Origin: JAVVHH01 sp963835135
GTDB taxonomy: Bacteria > Pseudomonadota > Alphaproteobacteria > Acetobacterales > Acetobacteraceae
DNA: 64,000 nucleotides
Direction: 5' to 3'
Assembly (NCBI GenBank): GCA_963835135.1
Contig: CAWIEF010000003.1
Location: 744,001-808,000 of the forward strand
Part shown: piece after piece, positions 37,648 through 49,478 of the stretch
Numbering within the stretch: position 1 is the stretch's first letter
Layout of the letters: every line of letters begins with the position of its first letter
The notes under the pieces: generated by a model
The model's database searches: none
What the model was told of the DNA's origin: nothing
What the model saw: the letters and a program-made list of their open reading frames with translations, nothing else
Program-made: the position numbers and the translations under genes

Positions 37648-39147
37648 CTACTTGGACTGGCTGACGCCCTGCAGCCGGATCATGCCATCCGGCACCTGCT
37701 TGAAGCCTTGCACGGTCGCGCGCATGCCGACGATGGTCTTCGGATACCAAAGGTACATGATCGGTAGATCCTGCGTCTCCTGCTGATACATCTGGGTATA
37801 CAGCTCGCGCCGCTGCGGCACGTCGGCCACCGCGCGGGCCGCGTCGAGCTTGGCGTCCACGGTCGGGTTGGAATATTTCGGATCGTTCAGCGCTCCGCCC
37901 GTGTGCAGGAACGAGTAGAGGTTGCCGTCCGGGTCGACGCGGCCCGACCACGCGGTCAGGAACGCCTCGAAATCGCCGCCCGTCGCCGCGTTCAGCGCCG
38001 TGGCGTACTCGGTCGCGGTGATCTGCACGTCGAACCCGGCCTCGCCGGTCATCGCCTGGATCACCTCACCCACCTGCCGCAGGTCCGGATTGTTCGGCAC
38101 CGTCAGGTGCACCGTGACCGGCAGCTTCGCGCCCGCCGCCTGCAACAGCGCCTTGGCGCCCGCGACATCGCGCGGCTTCGGCGTCAGCGCGGGGTCATGC
38201 ATTGGGCTCGCGGGCGGGATGCCCTGTGCTGCCGGCGCGTAGAGGCCGTTGTAGACGACCTGGATCAACGCCTCGCGGTCGATCGCCATCTCGAAGGCGC
38301 GCCTGATCCGCGGATCCTGCCCGATCGGCGACTTCGCCCGGGCGCCATTGCCGACATTGAACTCGATCGTCTGGAACTGCAGCGAGTCCATCATCGCCAG
38401 CTTCAGCTTGCCGTCGTTCTTGACCGCATCGATGTCGGTCGGGACGATGTTCTCCACGAGGTCGCTGCTCCCCGCCTGCAGGTTGGCGAGCCGGATCGAG
38501 CTGTCCGGGATGATCTGGTAGACGACCCGGTCGAGATGGATCGCCGCCGCGTTCCAATACTGCGGGAACCGCTCCAATGTAATGTGATCCTGCGGCACGC
38601 GGTCGACGAAGCGGAACGGCCCGGCGCACACCGGCTTGAGCTGGAAGTCCTTACCCGCCGCTTCGGCCGACTTCGGCGAGACGATCATGCCCGAGCGGTC
38701 CGTGAGTTGCGCCAGGAACGGCGATGACGGCTCCTTCAGGACGATCTTGATCGTCGCGGGGTCGACCACCTCGACATGATCCATCGCGTTGATCTCGGAG
38801 CGGCGGAAGCTGCCCGGCATCGTCAAGCTGCGCATCAGCGAGTATTTCACCGCCTCGGCATCCATCGTCGTCCCGTCCTGGAACATGACGCCGCTTCGCA
38901 GCTTGATGACCAGCGTCTTTGGATCGGTCCATTCGTAGCTCGTTGCCAACTGCGGCACGATTTCCAGCTTCTCGTTGATGTCGAACAGCTTGTCGCAGAG
39001 CCCGGCAAATACGATACGGCTGACATAAGTGCGTGCGAGCGCCGGGTCGAGGCTGTCCGGATCTTCCCGCATCGCGATGCGGAAGGGCTGGGCGAACGCG
39101 GGAACTGCGGCGGCAGCCAGAACCGTGGCCAGGATGAGACGTCGCAT
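37648..39147 (-). CDS. ABC transporter substrate-binding protein, family 5 (peptide/dipeptide type)
   Basis: A 499-aa periplasmic binding protein. The signal peptide is MRRLILATVLAAAAVPAFA, cleaved before QPFR. SBP_bac_5 features are MREDPDSLDPALART, a FDINEKLEIVPQLATSYEW segment, the VKYSLMRSLTMPGS lid and GPFRFVDRVPQDHITLERF. The start at 39147 is chosen from the signal peptide and the GGAGAAG Shine-Dalgarno sequence. The ligand may be a peptide, glutathione or an opine; the sequence does not say. The gene heads the operon, with a 204-bp divergent spacer before the TSUP gene. Confidence 0.92.
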   Translation of the reverse strand: MRRLILATVLAAAAVPAFAQPFRIAMREDPDSLDPALARTYVSRIVFAGLCDKLFDINEKLEIVPQLATSYEWTDPKTLVIKLRSGVMFQDGTTMDAEAVKYSLMRSLTMPGSFRRSEINAMDHVEVVDPATIKIVLKEPSSPFLAQLTDRSGMIVSPKSAEAAGKDFQLKPVCAGPFRFVDRVPQDHITLERFPQYWNAAAIHLDRVVYQIIPDSSIRLANLQAGSSDLVENIVPTDIDAVKNDGKLKLAMMDSLQFQTIEFNVGNGARAKSPIGQDPRIRRAFEMAIDREALIQVVYNGLYAPAAQGIPPASPMHDPALTPKPRDVAGAKALLQAAGAKLPVTVHLTVPNNPDLRQVGEVIQAMTGEAGFDVQITATEYATALNAATGGDFEAFLTAWSGRVDPDGNLYSFLHTGGALNDPKYSNPTVDAKLDAARAVADVPQRRELYTQMYQQETQDLPIMYLWYPKTIVGMRATVQGFKQVPDGMIRLQGVSQSK

Positions 39148-39351
39148 TGCTTCTCCGCGCGATGAGTGAGCGGCAAGACTGACGCCCTCGGACTCCGCTG
39201 GCAAGCGCGCTCGCGAGACGGGAGAACAAATAGTGTACACGCACTCGTGTTGCTGAGATTTAGGTCGAGAATCCTATCAAGTCCCGATGCCAGCGACGAC
39301 ACTGCTCATCGCTGCGGCTGCCTGACTTGATCTCACAAAAAGGGACTCGCC

Positions 39352-40149
39352 GTGACCGACATCCGACAAACCCTGGCTCTCGTTGGTTTCGCCGTGGCTA
39401 CGTTGGCCGCAGCATTGTTCGGTCCGAGCCATGGCAGCCCCGACGCGGCGATCATGCTCGTCATCATGGTCGCCGCGCTGACGGCCGGCATTGCCGGACT
39501 GGCCTTCTCCGCCATCTGTGGCGCCATCCTGTTCCACGTCCTGGCCGATCCCTATCGCGTCCTGCTGCTCATGGCCGTTTGCAGCCTGGCCAATCAGGTG
39601 CTGACGGTATGGACGTTGCGGCGAGACGTCTGCTGGCGGCGGCTGGGCGGGCTGATCGCCGGCGGAGCAACAGGGATCGGGCCGGGCATCTGGACGCTGA
39701 TGCATGTCGAGCCCCGTCTGATCGCCAACGTCATCGGCGTGATCCTGCTCGCCTACGCCGCCAACCTGGTGGTCGGCAAGCTACCGCGGCTGACGGTCGA
39801 TTCGGGCTGGGCCGATGCCGCGATCGGGTTTGCCGCCGGGGCTGCGGGCGCTGTCGCGGCCCTGCCCTCGCTGCCGGTCACCATCTGGTGCCAGGCGCGC
39901 GGCTTCGAGAAGGACCGGCTGCGCGCGACGGTGCAGCCGTTCATCCTGGCCATGCAGATCATGACGCTGCCGCTCGTCGTCAGCGCCGCGCCGCCGAGCA
40001 CCATCGGACCGGCTGACCTGCTCTGCATCCCAGCCGGACTTCTCGGCACCCAGATCGGACTTGGCTGCGCTAGCGGCCTGTCGAACCGGCAGTTCGCCAT
40101 TGCGGTCGCCTGCCTGCTGGCTGCCTGCGGCGTGAGCTTATGGCTTTGA
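39352..40149 (+). CDS. TSUP family (TauE/SafE-like) transporter
   Basis: A 265-aa integral membrane protein with about eight hydrophobic helices (for example AAIMLVIMVAALTAGIAGLA, IANVIGVILLAYAANLVVG). It resembles sulfite/sulfonate exporters of the TSUP family: a glycine-rich GGATGIGPGIWTL half and an equivalent second half GAAGAVAALPSLPVTIWCQARG. A GTG start at 39352 follows AGGGA. Proximity to a sulfonate-type ABC transporter 3 kb away is suggestive only. The substrate is unknown. Confidence 0.8.
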   Translation: MTDIRQTLALVGFAVATLAAALFGPSHGSPDAAIMLVIMVAALTAGIAGLAFSAICGAILFHVLADPYRVLLLMAVCSLANQVLTVWTLRRDVCWRRLGGLIAGGATGIGPGIWTLMHVEPRLIANVIGVILLAYAANLVVGKLPRLTVDSGWADAAIGFAAGAAGAVAALPSLPVTIWCQARGFEKDRLRATVQPFILAMQIMTLPLVVSAAPPSTIGPADLLCIPAGLLGTQIGLGCASGLSNRQFAIAVACLLAACGVSLWL

Positions 40150-40183
40150 CGGGCTGTTAACCTCTCGCCGCCATACTCATGCG

Positions 40184-41954
40184 GTGTCCGATACGTCCAC
40201 CGCCTTCATCCCAGTCCTCCTCGGCGCCGTGGCCGACCAGGAGGCCGGCCGCCTCGCCGAAGCCGCCGCGGGCTTCGCCGACGTGCTCGCGCTCGAGCCC
40301 GGCCAGCCTCAGGCGCTCCTGTTTGCCGGCGTGCTCGCTTTGCGTATGGGCCAGTCCAGCCGGGCCGCGGTGTTGCTCGAGCAGGCGGTCGCGGTCCGGC
40401 CGACCCTCCCCGAAGCGCACTTCGCATACGGCAACGCGTTGTGGGCGGCCGGCCGCCGCCGCGGACGCCCGTGCAGCGTGGCAACACACGATCCGCTTCG
40501 AGCCGCAGCATGTCGGCGCTCTCCTGAACCTCGCACAAGCGCAGGAGCAGTCCGGCGAGGCCGAACTCGCCGTCGCGAATTGCCGCGCAGCCATCGAGGC
40601 GCGGCCCGGCCACCCCCAGCCATGGACCATCCTGTCCAACGCCCTGCGCTCCGTCGGGGAGATGCAGGAAGCCCTCGCCGCAGCCGATACTGCCATCGGC
40701 CTCAGCCCGGGCCATGCATCGGCGCATCACCAGCGCGGCATGGCACTCAAGCAGCTTGGCCGCCCGCACGAGGCTGCCGCCGCGCTGCGCCAAGCGGTCG
40801 CACACGACCCCGATCTCGCGCCGAGCCACCTGAACCTCGCCAACCTGCTGCACGATCTCGGCGATCTCGAGGGGGCCGAGCGGCACTGCCGTGCCGCCAT
40901 CACGATCGACCCGTCGATGGCGGAGGCTCATACGGTGCTGGGCTTCCTCCTGATCCAAGCGTGCGACTTGCCGGGCGCGATCGCCGCCTGCGAGGAGGCG
41001 ATCCGGCTCAACCCCGGCTTGTCCGAGGCGCACTGCAATCTCGGCATCGCCCTGCTCACGGCCGGCGACCTGCCGCAGGGGCTTCGCCCAATACGAGTGG
41101 CGCAAGCGGCACCCCATCTACGGACAAGGAGTTCCTCTCGCTGTCCGACCCAGAATGGCTGGGCCAGCCGCTCGACGGCAAACGCATCGTCATCATGGCC
41201 GAGCAGGGATTGGGCGATGCGATCATGTTCGCGCGCTATGCCGGCGTGCTCGCCGAGCGCGGCGCCAGCGTGATGCTCGCCTGCGACCGGCGGCTGGTCT
41301 CGTTGCTGAACCGGACGCCCTGGCGTGACGAAGGCGTTCGCCAAAACGCGCGCGATGCCCAGCTTCGATTTTCGGGTCGACCAGATGAGCCTTCCCCTCC
41401 TCTGCCAGACGACGATCGAGACCATTCCCTCGCCGAAGGCTTATCTCACCGCCGATCCCGTCCGCGTCACGCGAGCTGGCAGGCGCGGCTGGCCCCAGCC
41501 GATGGCCGCCGCCGCGTCGGCTTGGCTTGGGCCGGCAACCCGCTGCACACCAACGACGCCAACCGGTCCTGTCCGCTAAGCCTGCTTCCGCACCATCGTC
41601 GACAACCCCGGCATCGCTGCCGTCAGCCTGCAAGTCGGCGCCACCGCGTCGCAGGCGGCGGCCGGTCTCGGCTTGACCGACTGGTCGCCTCACCTGATCG
41701 ACTACGCCGAGACGGCCGGGCTGATCGCCAATCTCGACCTGGTCATCACGGTCGACACCAGCGTCGCCCACCTGGCCGCGGCCCTCGGCAAACCGACCTG
41801 GATCATGCTGCCGCACTGCCCGGAATGGCGCTGGCTGCACGATCGGGCCGACACACCCTGGTATGATTGCGTCCGCCTCTTCCGCCAGCCCCGCGCGGGC
41901 GATTGGGACAGCGTCATCCAGGCGGTCACCCACGCCCTGTCATCGCCAGCGTAG
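40184..41954 (+). pseudogene. TPR-repeat protein with glycosyltransferase-like C-terminus, multiply frameshifted
   Basis: Successive frames together encode one protein of about 580 aa. The first half holds TPR repeats (AVADQEAGRLAEAAAGFADV, ALLNLAQAQEQSGEAELAV, HLNLANLLHDLGDLEGAERH, HCNLGIALLTAGDLPQG). The second half resembles the C-terminal domain of TPR-glycosyltransferase/heptosyltransferase-like proteins: RIVIMAEQGLGDAIMFARYA, VGLAWAGNPLHTNDANRSCP and LVITVDTSVAHLAAALGKPT. Frame changes occur near 40460, 41080, 41135, about 41340-41380, about 41460 and about 41600. Restoring one base at each gives a continuous family-like sequence. The start GTG at 40184 is tentative. This is either clustered sequencing error or a decayed gene. 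Confidence 0.75.
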
Positions 41955-42730
41955 GACCAACCGCTCCACTCTCCGAGCAGCCACGCGACGGTCAGCCCGA
42001 GCAGCGACAGCACGACGATCCCGGCCAGAAGATTGTCGGTGTCGTAGAGGTTGCCCGCCTGCAGGACGAAGGCGCCGATCCCTCGTTCGGCGCCGATCAT
42101 CTCCGCGGCCACGAGCAGGATGATCGCGATCGAACTCGTGACCCGGAAGCCCGACAGGATCGCCGGCGCCGCGCCCGGCAGCAGGATGCGCCAGATGATC
42201 GCCCCGCGCGACAGCCCGAACGCCTGCCCCATCCGCACCAGGCCGCGTGGCACGGCATCCACGCCGGCGGCGGTGTTGATCACCGTCGGGAAGAACACCC
42301 CGAGGCCGATCGTCGCGATCTTCGAGCCCTCGCCGATCCCGAACCAGATGATGAACAGGGGCACCAGGGCGATCTTCGGGATCGGGAACAACGCCGAAAC
42401 CACCGCCATCCCCGGCGAGCGAGCCCACACCGCGATCCCCACCAGGAACCCGGCCACGATCCCGCACACCGAACCGAGCGACCAGCCGATCGCCAGCCGG
42501 CTCAACGACGCGCCGAGATGCAGCCACAACTCGCCGCTTCGCGCGAGTTGTATCAGCGCCCGCCCGATCGACACTGGCGCGGGCAGGAACTGCGTCGAGA
42601 TCGCCCCCTCGCTGGCGCCGAGCTGCCACAGCAACACGAGCCCGATCAGCGTCGCCGCCGCGGCGGCCGGAATGGAGCGCGGCGCAAAACCGGACGCCCG
42701 AAACGGCACCGGGCCGGAGATGTCAGGCAT
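41940..42730 (-). CDS. ABC transporter permease, SsuC/TauC type, with C-terminal frameshift
   Basis: A permease of about 263 aa. It has the N-terminal helix AAAATLIGLVLLWQLGA, then TQFLPAPVSIGRAL. It includes the FPIPKIALVPLFIIWFGIGE segment of the nitrate/sulfonate/taurine family and the EAA-like loop MGQAFGLSRGAIIWRILLPGA. Near 41970 the frame shifts. The family-like ending LLG then RVERLVLRWR is in the neighbouring frame and stops at 41940; without correction the frame runs to 41702 into antisense of the TPR gene. The ATG overlaps the SsuB-type stop by 8 bp. Confidence 0.82.
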
Positions 42731-43500
42731 GCACCAGCTCCCGCGCCGCCGCCGCCGCATCGTCCCGGATCAACCCCCACAGCCGCGCCTGAACCTGCAA
42801 CAGCGCCGGATCGGCCTCGTCGCGCCCAGCGAGCGGCCGATCGATCGTGACGATCTCCTTGATCCGCCCGGGCCGCCGCGACAGTACCGCGACGTCGTGC
42901 CCCAGCCGCACCGCCTCGCTCAGATTATGCGTCACGTAGATCGTCGTCGTTCCCGCGCGCTCGATCAGCCCGGCGAATTCGTCCAGCAGCAGCGCCCGCG
43001 TCTGCGCATCCAGCGCGGAAAGCGGTTCGTCCATCAGCAGGCACGCGGGCCGGACCGCCAGCGCCCGCGCGATCCCCACCCGCTGCCGCATGCCGCCCGA
43101 CAACTCTTTCGGCCAGGCCGCCGCGAACGCTTCCAGCCCCGTCAGCGCCAACACCTCGCGCACCCGCTCCCGCCGCTCCGCCCGCGACAACCGGCCCAAC
43201 ACGAGCGCCACGTTCCCCGCAACACTCCGCCACGGCAGCAGCGCGAAATCCTGGAACACCGGCGTCATCACGTTCAGGCAATCGTCAGCGACATGTCCCT
43301 CGACCATAACGCGGCCCGTCTCCGGCGCGATCAGCCCGCCGATGATCCCCAGCAGCGTGCTCTTGCCGCAGCCGGACGGCCCCACCAGCACCAGCACGCG
43401 GCCAGGCTCGGCCACGAGGTCGATGCCCTCGAGCACCGGCAGCGACCCATACCGATGCGCGACGCCCTCGCACGGAGACGCGCAGCCGCGACCCGGTCAC
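42723..43500 (-). CDS. ABC transporter ATP-binding protein, SsuB/TauB type, with N-terminal frameshift
   Basis: ATPase subunit of the adjacent sulfonate/nitrate-type importer. It has Walker A VGPSGCGKSTLLGI, the Q-loop FQDFALLPWRSV, signature LSGGMRQRVGIARALA, Walker B LLMDEPLSALDAQTR and H-loop YVTHNLSEAV. The true start is probably a GTG at 43500 that overlaps the substrate-binding-protein stop (GTGA), giving TGSRLRVSVRG. One extra G near 43452 shifts the frame just before VAHRYGSLPVLEG. Corrected length is about 258 aa, normal for the family. Otherwise only the part from the ATG at 43436 is continuous. Confidence 0.85.
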
Positions 43501-44489
43501 GGCAATGTCGGCAGGAACCGTGTGTCGATGATCTCGGCCGGGTCGGCGCCGGTCTTGACCATGCCCTGCTCGACGAACCAGCGCTGCTGCGCCGCGACGT
43601 CGCGCGCGTCGAGCGCGCCGTCGGCATCGTAGTAACCGATGCCGTCGAGGATCTTCTGGCGCGCCGCCGGGTCGCCGGTGAAGACGAAAGTCTCGATGTC
43701 GGCGATCGCCGCGTCGGTCTCGAGCCTGCTGCGCCGCGGCCTGCAGGAACGCCGCCCGGTAATCCGCCACGCCGCGCTTGTATGCCGCCGCGAACCGATG
43801 CAGCGCCTCCTCGTGGTCCGCTGGTCATCCGGCTCGGCGCGAAGACGGCGGTGATCTGGTACGGCACCAAGTCGCCGACCCAGGCGATGATCTTGGCCTG
43901 CCCGGTCGCATCGAGCGGCTTGGCCATGCGAGGCGATCGCCATCGTCGCATCGACCTGGCCGGTGCGCACCGCCGCCACCATGTTCCCGATCGTCTGCAG
44001 GGGCCGCAGCGTGATCGACTTCAGCTCGACACCCTCATGCCCCGCGATCCGGCCCACCATGTAGTGGAACGACGACCCGAACTGAGTGATGCCCATGCTG
44101 TGCCCGGCCAGCTTGGCCGGGGAGGTCAGCCCGGCATCGAACGCCGCCGGCGAGGCGAGCAGCGCCGTGCCCTCGAACCCCTTCTCCTCATGCAGCCCGC
44201 CGCCGATCACCTTCAGCGCGCCGCGGCCGGCCAAGTTGAAGAAGCCGCCCGTCAGCGCCGTGATCCCCACGTCGATGTCGCCCGACACCGCCGCCGCCGC
44301 GATCGGCTGCGCCGCCTCGAAGAACTTGAACTGCGCGTCGAGCCCTTCCTCTGCGAAATAGCCGCGCGCCATCGCGAGATAGAGCGGCGCGGGCGAGAGC
44401 GTGTGCAGCAACCCAATCCGCACCGTCTCCGCCGCCCGAGCGCCGTGCCCGAGCGCGCCCAGAAGCATCAGCGCCATGATCGCCCGCAT
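43497..44489 (-). pseudogene. ABC transporter substrate-binding protein, SsuA/NMT1 type, frameshifted in the middle
   Basis: Periplasmic binding protein. The signal peptide is MRAIMALMLLGALGHGARA, followed by ETVRIGLLHTLSPAPLYLAM. Matching domain features are GYFAEEGLDAQFKFFEAAQP and GLTSPAKLAGHSMGITQFGS. The frame leaves the family sequence near 43930. It continues in another frame as MAKPLDATGQAKIIAWVGDL then VPYQITAVFAPSRM, shifts again near 43830 and 43740, and returns to AAIADIETFVFTGDPAAR and DTRFLPTLP. At least three single-base changes are needed. It heads the ssuABC-like operon. It was likely intact before sequencing or assembly errors, but decay cannot be excluded. Confidence 0.78.
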
Positions 44490-44590
44490 GTCCGTCTCTC
44501 CCGTCGAGCGCGGTCATTGCCATACACGACGCGGCTTTAACAGCATCGTGGGTGGTTGCACTTGCTGCGCCCGCTGCCCATACCCGCCGC

Positions 44591-46380
<1,790 letters not shown>

Positions 46381-46384
<4 letters not shown>

Positions 46385-46548
46385 ACGGGTTGCGCAGTGC
46401 GGTCGTATTGGCGTGCGCCCTGCTATCCGGCTGCGGTCTTGCGGCCGCGCCCTGCCGGGTCGGCTCGGCGGCCCTCGACATCGTGCCGATCGTGGGTCAC
46501 GTCGCGGCCGCGCCGACCGATGCGTGCGCCGGCGCGATCGACCCGTAA
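46381..46548 (+). CDS. Small lipoprotein
   Basis: A 55-aa protein with an N-terminal signal and a good lipobox: MNGLRSAVVLACALLSGCGL, with LSGC as the cleavage site. The mature part is short (AAAPCRVGSAALDIVPIVGH...) and holds two further Cys residues. It resembles very short lipoproteins common in Acetobacteraceae-type genomes. GGAGG lies 6 nt before the ATG. It overlaps the uup-like stop by 4 bp, so it is co-translated. Function unknown. Confidence 0.75.
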
Positions 46549-46627
46549 CCGGCTTTCTTGCGCTCCACCGCCACCGCCCGCATACAGCGGCGTTATCAGG
46601 CCGATTATCGGGCAAGGGAGAGTGTGG

Positions 46628-48784
46628 ATGGATCGAGTTGACGCTTCGGGTCTCGAAGTCGCGCGCGAGTTGTACGACTTCGTCGAGCAGGAGGCACTGC
46701 CGGGCACGGGCGTCACCGCGACTGCGTTCTGGTCGGGCCTGAGCGGCATCGTGCGAGAGCTGGCGCCGCGCAACGCCGCATTGCTCGCACGGCGCGATGA
46801 GCTGCAACGCAAGCTCGACGAGTGGCACCTCGATCACAAGGGCAAGCCGTTCGACGCCGGCGAGTATGAGGCGTTCCTGCGGGAGATCGGCTATCTGCAG
46901 CCTGCGCCGGACTCGGTTTCGGTCAGCACGGCCAACGTCGATCCCGAGATCGCGACGATCGCCGGGCCGCAGCTCGTCGTGCCTGTCTCGAACGCCCGCT
47001 ATGCGCTGAATGCCGCCAACGCGCGCTGGGGCAGCTTGTATGACGCGCTCTACGGCACCGACGCGCTGCCCGAGACGGACGGCGCGGCCCGCGGCGGCGG
47101 TTACAACCCGGCCCGCGGCGCCCTGGTGGTCGCCCGCGCCAAGCAAGTGCTCGACGACGCCGCGCCGCTCGCGTCCGGCTCGCATCGCGACGCCACCGGC
47201 TATCGGGTCGAGACCGGCACGCTGGTGGTCAATACGGCCGCCGGCCGGGCCGCCTTGCGCGACCCGGCGCAATTCGTCGGCTACCGCGGCGACCCGGCGC
47301 AGCCGAGCGCCATTCTTCTGCGCAACAACGGCATCCATCTCGAGATCGTCGTTGACCGCGCGAACGCGATCGGCAAGACGGACGCGGCTGGCGTGGCCGA
47401 CATGCTCATGGAATCCGCGATCTCGACGATCCAGGATCTCGAAGACAGCGTTGCCGCGGTGGACGCAGCCGACAAGGTTCTGGTCTATCGGAACTGGCTC
47501 GGCCTGATGCGCGGCGACCTCGCGGCGAGCTTCCAGAAGGGCGGAAAGACCCTGGAGCGCCGGCTCGAACCGGACCGGACCTACACCGCCCCGGATGGCG
47601 GGACGCTGACGCTGGCCGGTCGTAGCCTCATGCTGATCCGCAATGTCGGGCATCACATGTACACCGACGCCGTGCTGCTGGACGGGAACGAGACGCCCGA
47701 GGGCATGCTCGATGCCGCAGTGACCTCGTTGATCGCCATGCACGACCTAAAGTCGACAAACGGCATCCGCAACAGCCGGGCCGGGTCGGTCTACATCGTC
47801 AAACCCAAGATGCACGGGCCGGAGGAAGTTGCGTTCGCGAACGAGATCTTCGGCCGGGTCGAGCAGGTGCTCGGGTTGGGAGCGAACACGCTGAAAATGG
47901 GCATCATGGACGAGGAGCGCCGCACGAGCGCCAATCTCGCCGCCTGCATCGCCAGTGCGCGCGACCGGGTCGTGTTCATCAACACCGGGTTCCTGGATCG
48001 GACCGGCGACGAGATCCACACCTCGATGGAGGCTGGGCCGATGGTGCGCAAGAACGACATGCGCAACACGGCCTGGATCAAGTCGTACGAGGACCGCAAC
48101 GTCGACGTGGGGCTCGCCTGCGGCTTGCGCGGCAAGGCGCAGATCGGCAAGGGCATGTGGGCCGCCCCCGATCGCATGGCGGAGATGCTCGAGCAGAAGG
48201 TCAGCCATCCCCGTGCCGGCGCCAACACGGCCTGGGTGCCGTCTCCCACGGCGGCCACTCTGCACGCGCTGCATTACCATCAGGTTGATGTCGCCGCCCG
48301 GCAGGCCGAATTGGCCGGCAAATCGCGCGGATCGCTGAACGACCTGCTCACCATCCCCGTCGCCGACCGACCGAACTGGGCGCCGGACGACGTCCAGCAG
48401 GAACTCGACAACAATGTCCAGGGCATCCTCGGCTACGTCGTGCGCTGGATCGACCAGGGCGTCGGCTGTTCGAAAGTTCCGGACGTCCATGACGTGGGCC
48501 TGATGGAGGACCGCGCGACGCTGCGCATCAGCAGCCAGCACATCGCCAACTGGTTGCACCACGGGATCGTCACCGAGCAGCAGGTGCGCGACACGATGAG
48601 CCGGATGGCCATCGTGGTCGACCGGCAGAACGAGGGCGACGCAGCCTACACGAAGCTCGAGGGCAACGAGGATGGCCCGGCGTTCAAGGCAGCCTCCGAC
48701 CTCATCTTCCGCGGCCGCGCGCAGCCGAACGGCTATACGGAGTTCATCCTGCACGCCCGCCGGCGCGAAGCCAAAGCCGCATAG
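46628..48784 (+). CDS. glcB: Malate synthase G
   Basis: A 718-aa enzyme that condenses glyoxylate and acetyl-CoA to malate (glyoxylate cycle or glycolate use). Typical malate synthase G sequence: ALNAANARWGSLYDALYGTD, GYNPARGALVVARAKQVLDD, ISTIQDLEDSVAAVDAADK, RSLMLIRNVGHHMYTDAV, VYIVKPKMHGPEEVAFANEI, LKMGIMDEERRTSANLAAC and INTGFLDRTGDEIHTSMEAG. GGGAGAG precedes the ATG at 46628. No glycolate oxidase or isocitrate lyase gene lies nearby. The gene is convergent with the pseudopilin cluster. Confidence 0.97.
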   Translation: MDRVDASGLEVARELYDFVEQEALPGTGVTATAFWSGLSGIVRELAPRNAALLARRDELQRKLDEWHLDHKGKPFDAGEYEAFLREIGYLQPAPDSVSVSTANVDPEIATIAGPQLVVPVSNARYALNAANARWGSLYDALYGTDALPETDGAARGGGYNPARGALVVARAKQVLDDAAPLASGSHRDATGYRVETGTLVVNTAAGRAALRDPAQFVGYRGDPAQPSAILLRNNGIHLEIVVDRANAIGKTDAAGVADMLMESAISTIQDLEDSVAAVDAADKVLVYRNWLGLMRGDLAASFQKGGKTLERRLEPDRTYTAPDGGTLTLAGRSLMLIRNVGHHMYTDAVLLDGNETPEGMLDAAVTSLIAMHDLKSTNGIRNSRAGSVYIVKPKMHGPEEVAFANEIFGRVEQVLGLGANTLKMGIMDEERRTSANLAACIASARDRVVFINTGFLDRTGDEIHTSMEAGPMVRKNDMRNTAWIKSYEDRNVDVGLACGLRGKAQIGKGMWAAPDRMAEMLEQKVSHPRAGANTAWVPSPTAATLHALHYHQVDVAARQAELAGKSRGSLNDLLTIPVADRPNWAPDDVQQELDNNVQGILGYVVRWIDQGVGCSKVPDVHDVGLMEDRATLRISSQHIANWLHHGIVTEQQVRDTMSRMAIVVDRQNEGDAAYTKLEGNEDGPAFKAASDLIFRGRAQPNGYTEFILHARRREAKAA

Positions 48785-48815
48785 GCGGCCGAGGCAGCGC
48801 GGGTGGTGGGCGACG

Positions 48816-49478
48816 CTAAGGGAACATGGCGTCGGAGTTGCTGAACCCATCCGTCCAGTTGAAGGTGATGCCGGTGTGGGGCGAGAACGCTCCGGCATTC
48901 CCCAGGCCGTTCAACGGCGGTGGATAACGCAACACGACCACCTGTCCCGCCCGCCCTGCCGAGCTGGAGGTGCTTGCGGCGATCCATCCGGTCGCGGCGG
49001 CTTTGCCCGCCGCGGGCGTGCAGCTTATGCCGGACGGTCCAGACGCCCTCGTCCCGGATGCATCCTGCAAAATCGCCCAGACTTCGAATTCGGGGGCGGT
49101 GCCGGATGAGGTAATGTAGCCTGGACCTGAGACAGTCTGGCATAGCATCGCGCTCTGGCAAATGAAAACGAAGCAGAAGTCGCCAGTGTCGGACAGCGAA
49201 ATCCCAAGATTTGTTGTGAGAGTATCTTCGTTATTTCCGCCAGCACTGCAACAATACTGTCCTGTCTCGATTTTGAACATGCGCTGCTTGGCGGCAATTT
49301 GCATCAAGTAAGGCTTGGCCGACTCAAGTCTCGCCTGCCGGATGTAGCCGGTGAATTTCGGCACCGCCATCGCGCTCAGCACGATGATGCAGGTGATCGT
49401 GACCATCAACTCGACCAAGGTGAAGCCCGCTTCCGCTGTGCGCGTCCGCGCGTCCGGCACTCCTCGGTGATACTTCAT
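48816..49478 (-). CDS. Type IV pilin-like (pseudopilin) protein
   Basis: A 220-aa protein with a prepilin signal: a short charged leader MKYHRGVPDARTRTAEAG, then FTLVELMVTITCIIVLSAMA with Glu at +5, cleaved after Gly. The globular part is Cys-rich (YCCSAGG, FCFVFICQSAMLCQ). It is PilE/FimT-like. The ATG overlaps the stop of the preceding prepilin gene by 4 bp. Last gene of a three-gene prepilin operon. The peptidase and assembly ATPase must be elsewhere. Confidence 0.85.
   Translation of the reverse strand: MKYHRGVPDARTRTAEAGFTLVELMVTITCIIVLSAMAVPKFTGYIRQARLESAKPYLMQIAAKQRMFKIETGQYCCSAGGNNEDTLTTNLGISLSDTGDFCFVFICQSAMLCQTVSGPGYITSSGTAPEFEVWAILQDASGTRASGPSGISCTPAAGKAAATGWIAASTSSSAGRAGQVVVLRYPPPLNGLGNAGAFSPHTGITFNWTDGFSNSDAMFP

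Noticed and set aside
42051..44540. Plus-strand frame of about 830 codons across the ssu-like genes
   Set aside because: Low-complexity Arg/Pro/Ala sequence with no motifs; all three transporter genes are readable on the minus strand.
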